Assembly: GCA_041663205.1 (NCBI GenBank)
Contig: JBAZQZ010000039.1
Coordinates: forward strand, 1 to 6,529
From: UM-FILTER-38-24 sp041663205
GTDB lineage: Bacteria; Patescibacteriota; Gracilibacteria; UBA1369; LOWO2-01-FULL-3
DNA: 6,529 nucleotides
Direction: 5' to 3'
Within the stretch, counting starts at the first letter, position 1. The number at the start of each line of letters is the position of its first letter. Shown here in pieces: positions 1 to 5,365 of the stretch. The translations under genes and the position numbers were made by a program. The notes under the pieces are model-generated. The model made no database searches. It saw only the letters and a list, made by a program, of their open reading frames with translations, and had not been told where the DNA came from.

Positions 1-138
1 ACCGGCCGAAAAACTTATCAAATAAATCAAAATTTTTCTAAGCCTATCAATCTTTATCGACAAAGTAACAACCCCGACAAGTGATATCAATCCGACGATA
101 ACAACGCTGATAAGCGCATAAAACCATGTTGCATTCAT
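1..138 (-). CDS. ZIP-family metal transporter, N-terminal fragment
   Basis: An open frame starts at the ATG at 138 and runs off the left edge without a stop, giving 46 residues. It begins MNATWFYALISVV and ends LIYLISFSAG. This is the first membrane helix of bacterial ZIP transporters, followed by a short basic loop (KIDRLRK) and the start of helix 2 with the family's typical FxAG-like ending. ZIP proteins carry Zn2+ and sometimes Fe2+ or Mn2+ into the cytoplasm. The His/Asp/Glu metal-binding residues lie in later helices outside the window, so they cannot be checked. The start sits 18 bases after the stop of the Fur/Zur-like gene on the same strand, so the two are very probably co-transcribed, and that context favours zinc as substrate. 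No Shine-Dalgarno sequence precedes the ATG. The ZIP assignment is from pattern recognition of a short N terminus. An unrelated membrane protein is the main alternative. Confidence 0.75.
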   Translation of the reverse strand, partial: MNATWFYALISVVIVGLISLVGVVTLSIKIDRLRKILIYLISFSAG

Positions 139-156
139 ATTGATTATTGTTAAATT

Positions 157-585
157 TTATTGTTTACATTTTTCGCAAAGCCCTTCAAACCGAAAGTTAT
201 GCGAATTTATTAATAATCTTGGAAACATTTTCGCAAGTTTACGCACAAAAGACCTGTCGTTCACATGTATTTCCTCCGTCCTGTTACACGACACGCAAAC
301 AAATTGATGATGACAATGCGTCGAATTTTTACAATCAAATTTTTGGCACACGATAAATTTCCCTTCGGACATCTCATGAACAAGCCCCAATTTTTTAAAC
401 AGCGACAAATTTCTGTAAACGGAAACAACATCCACTTTTTTATTTTTAGAAATTTTTTTCGCTATTTCATAAGCATTTTGCGAGACATCGGACACTTCAA
501 GCAAGCCCAAAACAAGCAACCTCGGAGTCGTAAGCTTATAACTATTTCTTGAAAGAATCTCTTTTGCGTAATCCGAATACGACAT
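157..585 (-). CDS. zur: Fur-family transcriptional repressor, Zur-like
   Basis: This is a cytoplasmic metal-responsive DNA-binding repressor of 142 residues, the normal length for the Fur family. The N-terminal winged helix covers about residues 1-75 and includes KLTTPRLLVLGLL and the recognition helix VDVVSVYRNLSLFKKLGLVH. The C-terminal dimerisation and metal domain has two CxxC pairs, C97/C100 and C137/C140, which form the structural zinc site. A second set, H70, C80, H90 and E105, follows the spacing of the regulatory zinc ligands of E. coli Zur (H77, C88, H96, E111). The cysteine in that set points to Zur rather than Fur or PerR. A short Cys/His-rich insert (C85, H90-H93) may add ligands. 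The downstream gene encodes a ZIP transporter, which supports zinc control. A promoter and palindromic operator lie directly upstream, implying autoregulation. The start has no Shine-Dalgarno sequence. Fur-family membership is secure, and the zinc specificity is inferred. Confidence 0.9.
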   Translation of the reverse strand: MSYSDYAKEILSRNSYKLTTPRLLVLGLLEVSDVSQNAYEIAKKISKNKKVDVVSVYRNLSLFKKLGLVHEMSEGKFIVCQKFDCKNSTHCHHQFVCVSCNRTEEIHVNDRSFVRKLAKMFPRLLINSHNFRFEGLCEKCKQ

Positions 586-597
586 ATTTTTAAATCA

Positions 598-622
598 GTA
601 AATGCAACAATGTTGCGATTAC
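598..622. promoter_or_regulatory. Predicted Zur/Fur-type operator (25-bp near-palindrome)
   Basis: The core is GCAACA-A-TGTTGC (604-616), a perfect 13-bp inverted repeat. After two mismatched pairs the symmetry resumes with outer arms GTAA (598-601) and TTAC (619-622), so 10 of 12 base pairs match around the centre at 610. The length and symmetry suit a Fur-family dimer site. It covers the predicted transcription start and early leader of the Zur-like gene, 12 bases from its ATG, which is a classic repressor position. Binding by the product of that gene is inferred. Confidence 0.65.
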
Positions 623-626
623 CAAT

Positions 627-655
627 AATTTAGCACACCGAAAAACAGATTGCAA
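627..655 (-). promoter_or_regulatory. Promoter of the Zur-ZIP unit
   Basis: Reading leftward, a -35 element TTGCAA (655-650) is followed by a 17-base spacer and a -10 element TAAATT (632-627). The TG before the -10 (635-634) makes it an extended -10. The predicted start of transcription near 620 falls inside the palindrome at 598-622. The elements are seen directly, but their use is inferred. Confidence 0.6.
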
Positions 656-673
656 GTTATAAAAAAGTTGGGA

Positions 674-1735
674 TCATCCGATTAACAAAAATATTCCCAT
701 GACAACCATAATCACACCCGCTATCAAATGTAGGATTTTCAAATTCCTTATTCTGGTTTCTTCCGCTCTTTCGATACTCATCCCAAAATAAGCGGCAACA
801 GTGATTCCGACCATCGGCAATATAAAAATCAAATTATACAAAAGCAAAAGTAAAACCGCCTTCAAATAAGTTTCCCCATGCCCAAGCATACCAAGAATCA
901 CGATATAAGGACCGCTTGTACAAGGCAATAAAAACAAACTCACCAAAAAACCGACAAAAAATGCGCTAACAGGCCCGGTCATAGACCTTACAATCGCTTT
1001 TAATCTTGGCCTCCAACTCAAAGGCACTTCCATAACAAAAATTTTGCCGTACCAGAAAAAATCTTTCAAATTAAAAACACCGATAACGATAGCCACCCAC
1101 CCGACAACTTTCATAAAAACAGCCGTCGTCCCGGCACTTGAAATTATAGAATAAAGCCCAAGCCCCATCAAAAAGTATGAAATAAAAATGGACACCGAAT
1201 AAGCAATTCCCGAAAATAAAGCTCTTTTTTTACTGCCGGCCGCAAGAACAGTGGTCATCAAAATCAAGAGCACCGCAAATTCACACGGATTTATTGAATC
1301 CACAAACGCCGCTCCTATCAAAATCGGCAAAGTCAAAGCATTCGAAGACTTCTCCTCTCTTTGCCCCGACCCAATTCCCACGACCTCTTTACCCTTCATA
1401 TCCCCGTGCTCCTGAAGATATGAGATTATTGGCTCATCTCCGACAACACATTCCCCCTCGGCATAAAGAAACGGGACCCCTCTACTCATCAAATCCACAC
1501 CTTCTTTATCGCAAACTTCGTTAAACTCCTCGGCGTTATCCTGATTTTGATAAATCTCTTTCTTCTCTATCTCAATACCAAAAACATTGTCCTGCATGAA
1601 TTTTTCAACTTTTGCGCAATGCGAACATCCATTGCCATAATACAAAATCGCCTTATCCCCTTCGGCAAAAACAACACCGGAAGAAATAATCGCCAACACA
1701 AGAGACAGAAAAAAAGAAAAAATTAATTTCTTCAT
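674..1735 (-). CDS. Secreted thioredoxin-like domain fused to CcdA-type membrane electron carrier
   Basis: The 353-residue protein begins with a signal peptide or membrane anchor (about 1-24, cleavage likely after VVFA). A thioredoxin/glutaredoxin-like domain (about 27-115) carries the active site C37-S-H-C40 and the cis-proline motif GVPF (P88). After a polar linker, a CcdA/DsbD-type membrane core of about six helices (about 135-352) contains the two conserved cysteines, C151 in NPC and C272 in LLPCTSGPY. CcdA-type proteins take electrons from cytoplasmic thioredoxin and pass them across the membrane. The fused outer domain should be the first acceptor, giving a self-contained extracytoplasmic disulfide reductase. 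Two extra cysteines in the thioredoxin domain (C75, C96) could form a regulatory disulfide. It is the last gene of the four-gene operon, starting 2 bases after the YibE/F-like stop, and ends in TGA. No Shine-Dalgarno sequence is present. The partner proteins it reduces are not evident. Confidence 0.88.
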   Translation of the reverse strand: MKKLIFSFFLSLVLAIISSGVVFAEGDKAILYYGNGCSHCAKVEKFMQDNVFGIEIEKKEIYQNQDNAEEFNEVCDKEGVDLMSRGVPFLYAEGECVVGDEPIISYLQEHGDMKGKEVVGIGSGQREEKSSNALTLPILIGAAFVDSINPCEFAVLLILMTTVLAAGSKKRALFSGIAYSVSIFISYFLMGLGLYSIISSAGTTAVFMKVVGWVAIVIGVFNLKDFFWYGKIFVMEVPLSWRPRLKAIVRSMTGPVSAFFVGFLVSLFLLPCTSGPYIVILGMLGHGETYLKAVLLLLLYNLIFILPMVGITVAAYFGMSIERAEETRIRNLKILHLIAGVIMVVMGIFLLIG

Positions 1736-1737
1736 AT

Positions 1738-2844
1738 TTATTTTTTAATTTTTACGAAATAATAAGCGGAAATAGATGCTGTAATCGGTATCAACACAAC
1801 AAGAGATATCGCTCCGACAAATGTTCGCGTCAACTCGAAAGCGATAAAATCCATATTTATCAATTCCCCCAAAGTACTACCTTTCCCCAAAGCGATAATA
1901 ACCAAAAAAGGCAAACTGCTGGCCAAATACGCAAAAAGCAAAGTATTTATCATTGAACCAAGAACATCTTTCCCGACCTCCATCCCAATCTTGTAAACTT
2001 GCCCGAAAGTCTGCTTCGAATGCTCTTTCAGCGCCTCAAAAACAGCGGAAGATATCGAAATAGCGGTATCTATCAAAGCGCCTATCGCTCCCATAAACAA
2101 AGACGCGATCATTATCCCTGAAAGCTCAATGTCCGGATACATAACCCCAAGCATACGAAATTCTTCATCCGGAGCATTTCCCAACTGCACAATATTTTTA
2201 AAAACAAACACAATCAAAATCGAGAAAACATATCCCACAAAAATAGCCAACATCGCCGACAAAGATTTTTTATTAAATCCATGGATAAGCGGAATAGTCA
2301 AAGCCGTCACCATAAAAACAAAAATCAAACATGAAATTAATGGCGGATATCCGGCCATAATCATTTTCAGAAAAACGAAATAAAAAAGAACCAGCGAAAC
2401 AACAATACTTAAAATTGCCGTTAATCCTTTTTTACGAGCGACAAAAACAGCAACCATGGCAAAAACAACAAAGAACCATTGAAGCCCGGCCTGATGATAG
2501 TAATCGGCTGTTTCATAACTGACATCCCCTGTCGCTATTCCGGTCATCTTATAAACTTGGACTTCATCACCAACCTCATAAGAATTAAAATTATTCATAG
2601 AATTCACGGGAACATTTATCATTTTCCCACTCTCTTCCCCTGAATTAATTTTAACTTCAAGAATTTGCGCCTCATCCTTTTCCGAAGAAAACGTCACATT
2701 ACGCACCTCCCCATGTATAAATTCATAAACGTAACTCCCCTCCTGCTGATTCAAGACAAATTTTTGAGATTGCCCGGACACAACAAACATCAATCCAAGC
2801 GCAAACATTCCAATAAATACATACAAAATAATAAATTTCTTCAT
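1738..2844 (-). CDS. YibE/F-family membrane protein
   Basis: This 368-residue integral membrane protein has an N-terminal hydrophobic anchor (about 4-23). An outward-facing, probably beta-rich soluble domain (about 25-118) follows, then about seven further membrane segments up to residue 364. The conserved family core is clear at about 251-315: GALIDTAISISSAVFEAL, then GMEVGKDVLGSMINTLLFAY and SLPFLV. These are the features of YibE/F (PF07907) proteins, whose biochemical role is not established and which are usually treated as putative transporters. The gene lies 1 base after the DUF134 stop and 2 bases before the thioredoxin-CcdA start, so translation is probably coupled. The context suggests export or envelope chemistry linked to thiols or metals, but the substrate cannot be deduced. 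It is full length, with an ATG start and no Shine-Dalgarno sequence. Confidence 0.88.
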   Translation of the reverse strand: MKKFIILYVFIGMFALGLMFVVSGQSQKFVLNQQEGSYVYEFIHGEVRNVTFSSEKDEAQILEVKINSGEESGKMINVPVNSMNNFNSYEVGDEVQVYKMTGIATGDVSYETADYYHQAGLQWFFVVFAMVAVFVARKKGLTAILSIVVSLVLFYFVFLKMIMAGYPPLISCLIFVFMVTALTIPLIHGFNKKSLSAMLAIFVGYVFSILIVFVFKNIVQLGNAPDEEFRMLGVMYPDIELSGIMIASLFMGAIGALIDTAISISSAVFEALKEHSKQTFGQVYKIGMEVGKDVLGSMINTLLFAYLASSLPFLVIIALGKGSTLGELINMDFIAFELTRTFVGAISLVVLIPITASISAYYFVKIKK

Positions 2845-2845
2845 A

Positions 2846-3124
2846 TTATTGCTTTGATATTTTAATAGCTAAGCCTTTCACTACCGCTTGTCCAAGTTTT
2901 TTTTGAGCCGACGACAAGATTCTCTGCAAAGTACTCTGAGATGTCCTCATTTTTTTCGCCGACTCTACCTGGCTAAACCCCTCCATATGCTTCAACCTCA
3001 AAGACTCCCACTCCTCGCAAGACAATTCTACCACATCCAAAGAACACAAAGGGACCCCTTGCGGCTTATAAAACGTAACATCGGGACTTGACGCTATCCT
3101 CCTGCAAAGTCTTGGTCGAGGCAT
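2846..3124 (-). CDS. DUF134 helix-turn-helix protein
   Basis: This 92-residue cytoplasmic protein starts with the family hallmark MPRPRLCRRI, followed by FYKPQGVPL and the EEWESLRLKHMEG segment. A sigma-70-region-4-like helix-turn-helix lies at about residues 48-75 (GFSQVESAKKMRTSQSTLQR). DUF134 proteins (PF02001) are small putative DNA-binding proteins often found near DUF5320 peptides, dinitrogenase iron-molybdenum cofactor-like (NifX-type) proteins and iron-sulfur carriers. No NifX-like domain is fused here. Three cysteines (C7, C27, C36) are present, and whether they bind metal is unknown. The gene sits 11 bases after the DUF5320-like gene and 1 base before the YibE/F-like gene, so it is the likely regulator of its own operon. 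The family is clear, while the regulatory role and any ligand are inferred. Confidence 0.9.
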   Translation of the reverse strand: MPRPRLCRRIASSPDVTFYKPQGVPLCSLDVVELSCEEWESLRLKHMEGFSQVESAKKMRTSQSTLQRILSSAQKKLGQAVVKGLAIKISKQ

Positions 3125-3135
3125 TATTTTAAGAA

Positions 3136-3327
3136 TTATTGTTTTTTTTGATTTTCAACGGAAACCGAATTCTTTCCGGAAAAACCTCTTCCGCAACATC
3201 TCATCCCTCTTCCAACCCCTTGCCCGCACCCTCGCGCATCCGATTGCTGTCCGCCCGAACAAGAACCCCGCCCACAACCGGTCACAGGCCCCTTCCCGAC
3301 AGGCCCGCTCTTATCAAAATTTGGCAT
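3136..3327 (-). CDS. DUF5320-like glycine/cysteine-rich small protein
   Basis: A 63-residue peptide opens with MPNFDKSGPVGKGPVTGCGRG, the typical start of DUF5320 proteins (MPxxDxxGPxGxGPxTGxGxG). It is rich in glycine, with five cysteines (C18, C23, C34, C44, C45), and ends in a polar lysine/glutamine tail. There is no signal peptide or membrane segment. DUF5320 has no established function. The glycine-cysteine composition suggests metal or iron-sulfur binding, and its usual neighbours (DUF134, NifX-like) point the same way, but this is inference. It is the first gene of the operon, 11 bases before the DUF134 gene and directly behind a strong predicted promoter. It has an ATG start, a TAA stop and no Shine-Dalgarno sequence. 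Confidence 0.82.
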   Translation of the reverse strand: MPNFDKSGPVGKGPVTGCGRGSCSGGQQSDARGCGQGVGRGMRCCGRGFSGKNSVSVENQKKQ

Positions 3328-3360
3328 ATTTTTTTAATTATAAAGATAAAAACCATAATG

Positions 3361-3389
3361 AATATATACCCACAACCAACAATGGTCAA
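3361..3389 (-). promoter_or_regulatory. Promoter of the DUF5320-DUF134-YibE/F-Trx/CcdA operon
   Basis: Reading leftward there is a -35 element TTGACC (3389-3384, 5 of 6 matches), a 17-base spacer, and a -10 element TATATT (3366-3361, 5 of 6). The predicted start near 3354 leaves a leader of about 27 bases, rich in A and T, before the ATG at 3327. A weak dyad, ACCA-N4-TGGT, overlaps the -35 and spacer at 3374-3385 and could be an operator, though it is short. Confidence 0.65.
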
Positions 3390-3404
3390 GAATTTCGCCA
3401 AGAA

Positions 3405-3429
3405 ATAAAAAATTGTTATTTACAATTTT
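3405..3429 (-). terminator. AT-rich hairpin terminator after the rhodanese gene
   Basis: On the minus strand AAAATTGT (3429-3422) and ACAATTTT (3416-3409) form a perfect 8-bp stem with a 5-base loop (3421-3417). The second arm runs straight into further Ts. The stem has only one G-C pair, so it is weak. The last codons and the TAA stop of the rhodanese gene lie within it. It separates that gene from the next promoter, which begins about 15 bases on. Confidence 0.45.
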
Positions 3430-3841
3430 CACTCAAGTCATATCCCTCCGCCTCCCAACCGGAAATCCCGCCCTTAAGCTCAACAATATTATTGAAACCG
3501 GCACCCCTCATTTGCGCTACGGCTTGAGCACTTCTGCCCCCGCTACGACAATAGACCAAATACAAACCGCTCTTGTCCAACAAAGAAATTTTGTTCAAAA
3601 AATCGGAAGATTTAAAATCGATATTTTTTGCGCCCGATATACATCCGGAAGTAAACTCCGCCAAAGTTCTCACGTCAATAATCCGCAAACCATCAGCCCC
3701 CAAAATCCGATTCACCTCGCTCGGCGATTTCAAAGAATTGCCGACGGACAAAACATCGACTTTAACATCCGAAGAAGACACACAAGCTACCAAAACAAGA
3801 ACCGCCAAAGCAAACACAACTGTAAATTTAAAAACTTTCAT
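3416..3841 (-). CDS. Rhodanese-domain lipoprotein
   Basis: This 141-residue protein has a lipoprotein signal peptide: a basic start MKVFKF, a hydrophobic stretch, and a lipobox LVAC with C20 as the predicted lipidated residue. It should therefore be anchored on the outer face of the membrane. The mature part is a single rhodanese domain: LRIIDVRTLAEFTSGCISGA (about 52-71), the active-site loop C98-RSGGRSA, and the closing GGISGWEAEGY (about 124-134). Rhodaneses carry sulfane sulfur as a persulfide on the active cysteine and move it to thiols or cyanide. The actual acceptor is not known. C67 and C140 are additional cysteines. The gene appears to be a separate unit, with an extended -10 promoter upstream and a hairpin terminator at its end. 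The thioredoxin-CcdA protein nearby is a plausible reductant for it, which is inference. Confidence 0.9.
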   Translation of the reverse strand: MKVFKFTVVFALAVLVLVACVSSSDVKVDVLSVGNSLKSPSEVNRILGADGLRIIDVRTLAEFTSGCISGAKNIDFKSSDFLNKISLLDKSGLYLVYCRSGGRSAQAVAQMRGAGFNNIVELKGGISGWEAEGYDLSENCK

Positions 3842-3867
3842 AAAAATAATTTAAGAAAACCACCCCC

Positions 3868-3876
3868 ATTATAGCA
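3868..3876 (-). promoter_or_regulatory. Extended -10 promoter of the rhodanese gene
   Basis: Reading leftward, TGC (3876-3874) immediately precedes a perfect -10 hexamer TATAAT (3873-3868). No good -35 is seen 17 bases upstream, which is normal for extended -10 promoters. The predicted transcript starts in or just after a G-rich run (GGGGGTGG, 3867-3860), about 20 bases before the ATG. Confidence 0.55.
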
Positions 3877-3885
3877 TAAAAACCT

Positions 3886-4959
3886 CTACCATCCACCACT
3901 CACTCTCTCCTCCAAAGCCTTTTTCTCCTCCATCGGCAAAAATGCACTTCTGGCCGCATTCAAAGTCAATTCTCTCACTCCATTCAGTCCAAAATGAAAT
4001 TTCCTCCCTACCGCGACAAGATTTTTAGCCAAAGAACATCCAGGACCGAAAATCCCCGGATCATCAGAATTCACAGATACCAAAATCCCTCTTTCAAGCA
4101 ATTCATCAACTCTGTCAAAATCCTCACCGACAACCATGCATTGATTTGAAATCGGCGCCCTTTCGACCCTGACCCCATTTTGTCGAACAAAATACATTTC
4201 CCTAAGCATCGAAGGCAAACCTCTCGCATGCCCAAGCCCGTTCGCGCCCATTTGATAAAGCGCGGTTTTGATATTTTGCTGCATTTGCGGCCCGGTTTCT
4301 CCGGCATGAACAGTCCTTTGCAATCTCTCCCCAAAAGTAGACCTGAAAAGATCGATATAAGGTTCAGGTCCAAAATGCTCACTGCAAGCCAAATCTATCG
4401 CGACTACCCCCTGATCCTGAAACTCCAAAGCGGTTTTCACGATTTCCTTAGCGCTAGGCCCTTTATACCAATCCACATGCTCTATTTCCCTCGGAACCAC
4501 CACTATCAATCTGGTAACAACCCCTGTCTCCCGCTCTCCCTCTCTCGTAGCCCTCAAAACAGCCTCAACCATCTCATTCATGGAATGTCCCTCCCTGCAA
4601 TGATAATTCGGCGCAAAACGCAACTCCGCATAAACCACATTCTGCCGCTTAAGATCACGAATCACCTCAAGAGTGGAATCATGAATCGTCTCAGGCTTCT
4701 GCATAACAGAAAGAGCCTTCCCGAAAAGCGCCAAAAATCGATCAAACTCCGGCTTAGAACTCGCATGAAAAGGTCCGAAATCCGGATAAACTTCACTTAA
4801 AGCATCCAAACTTTGTTCCGAAATCCCCGGCACGGTCACTCCATGCCTTTGCGCCACACTCATGATAGCCTCTCCGGAAAGAGCTCCATCCAAATGCAAA
4901 TGAAGATCGATCTTCGGATCTTTGTCCACCTGCCTAATTTCCTTTTCATTCATAGCCAT
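3886..4959 (-). CDS. add: Adenosine deaminase-family enzyme
   Basis: This is a cytoplasmic zinc-dependent aminohydrolase of the adenosine/AMP deaminase superfamily, with 357 residues from the ATG at 4959 (355 from 4953). Numbered from 4953, the metal and catalytic residues are present: HLHLDGAL (H18, H20), VHAGE (H216, E219), GLGHA (H242) and NSDDP (D297, D298). The expected reaction is adenosine to inosine plus ammonia for purine salvage. Two motifs depart from the usual form: DLACSE where most have DLAGxE, and ERAPISN where most have ExCPTSN, so substrate range is uncertain. The frame opens upstream to a TTG at 5022, but that adds a stray hydrophobic stretch and overlaps a predicted -35, so an ATG start is preferred. 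No Shine-Dalgarno sequence is visible. Sampled lines are 42-55% G+C against 33-37% in sampled neighbour lines. The gene ends in TAG, the only TAG stop here. Confidence 0.88.
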   Translation of the reverse strand: MAMNEKEIRQVDKDPKIDLHLHLDGALSGEAIMSVAQRHGVTVPGISEQSLDALSEVYPDFGPFHASSKPEFDRFLALFGKALSVMQKPETIHDSTLEVIRDLKRQNVVYAELRFAPNYHCREGHSMNEMVEAVLRATREGERETGVVTRLIVVVPREIEHVDWYKGPSAKEIVKTALEFQDQGVVAIDLACSEHFGPEPYIDLFRSTFGERLQRTVHAGETGPQMQQNIKTALYQMGANGLGHARGLPSMLREMYFVRQNGVRVERAPISNQCMVVGEDFDRVDELLERGILVSVNSDDPGIFGPGCSLAKNLVAVGRKFHFGLNGVRELTLNAARSAFLPMEEKKALEERVSGGW

Positions 4960-4993
4960 AACAAATATGATTAAAAAACAAATTTGGCAAACA

Positions 4994-5022
4994 AACTTAC
5001 AACACAATACAAAATAAGTCAA
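4994..5022 (-). promoter_or_regulatory. Possible promoter of the adenosine deaminase-family gene
   Basis: Reading leftward there is a good -35 element TTGACT (5022-5017), a 17-base spacer and a poor -10 TAAGTT (4999-4994, 3 of 6). The start would be near 4987, about 28 bases before the ATG at 4959. The stretch 4960-5066 holds no gene that I can see. Confidence 0.35.
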
Positions 5023-5066
5023 CTTCTCACCATTTTAAACAAATCCAAAAAAACGGCAAATTTGAA

Positions 5067-5291
5067 TTATTTACTGAAAAGTTTTGAAAACTTCAGTTTA
5101 GCCACTGCAAATAAATATATGATTTCAAGAATTCCAAGAGTATTCACTACAAGAAATATAACAAACCACAACGATTGACCGCGTCTTGAAGCATGCCAAA
5201 GAGCAAGACCCTTCCAAAAAAAACTCCATATCAACAAAAGAATCATCCACGAAGAAAACAAATGAAATTCTCCCGGATAAAAATTGTGCAT
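5067..5291 (-). CDS. DUF5652-like small membrane protein
   Basis: The 74-residue protein has two membrane helices, at about 14-33 and 42-63. Between them is the basic loop WHASRRGQ. The core WKGLALWHASRRG followed by VVNTLGILEIIYLF (about 26-61) matches the DUF5652 pattern, a family of unknown function frequent in Candidate Phyla Radiation genomes. A short polar N terminus precedes helix 1, and a lysine-rich tail (KLKFSKLFSK) suggests a cytoplasmic C terminus. The ATG start is at 5291, there is no Shine-Dalgarno sequence, and the stop is TAA. The gene is divergent from the hydrolase at 5366 with 74 bases between them, and lies about 107 bases ahead of the deaminase gene on the same strand. 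No function can be assigned. Confidence 0.82.
   Translation of the reverse strand: MHNFYPGEFHLFSSWMILLLIWSFFWKGLALWHASRRGQSLWFVIFLVVNTLGILEIIYLFAVAKLKFSKLFSK
5074..5096. repeat. Inverted repeat at the end of the DUF5652-like gene
   Basis: A perfect 15-bp palindrome AAGTTTT-G-AAAACTT (5079-5093) is flanked by CTG/CAG (5074-5076 and 5094-5096) that pair if two bases bulge. It lies in the last codons of the gene. No T run follows on the minus strand, so a terminator is not convincing. Confidence 0.3.
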
Positions 5292-5338
5292 ATATATAAA
5301 TTAGAAAATTAACATCGTAAATATACAACAAACCCGGG

Positions 5339-5344
5339 TATAAT
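5339..5344 (+). promoter_or_regulatory. -10 element for the alpha/beta hydrolase gene
   Basis: A perfect TATAAT lies 21 bases before the ATG at 5366, giving a predicted leader of about 15 bases. No good -35 or extended -10 was found. The 74-base divergent gap (5292-5365) must also serve the DUF5652-like gene on the other strand, for which I see no clear promoter. Confidence 0.45.
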
Positions 5345-5365
5345 GGAAAACAGATTCCCAAAATT

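Noticed and set aside
127..132. TGTTGC near the ZIP start as a second Zur site
   Set aside because: Only one half-site is present and no matching GCAACA arm lies at the right distance.
590..676. TGA of the thioredoxin-CcdA gene read as glycine (Gracilibacteria-type code), extending the protein by 27 residues to a TAA
   Set aside because: No other gene in the window has an in-frame TGA, the extension would cover the Zur promoter and operator, and it shows no family similarity. The standard code is simpler.
650..700. Terminator after the thioredoxin-CcdA gene
   Set aside because: A T6 run follows the stop, but the only nearby dyad is GGAT-G-ATCC, whose loop is too small. No stable hairpin was found, so termination here is undecided.
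3413..3874. 153-residue plus-strand open frame
   Set aside because: It is antisense to the rhodanese gene, which has a lipobox and active-site loop. The translation looks like a shadow.
3860..3884. G-run near the rhodanese start site as a copper-repressor (CsoR or CopY) operator
   Set aside because: The run has no matching C-run or dyad, so there is no operator symmetry.
4180..4800. 206-residue plus-strand open frame
   Set aside because: It lies wholly opposite the adenosine deaminase-family gene, whose motifs are clear. The translation is rich in serine, arginine and proline and matches no family I know.
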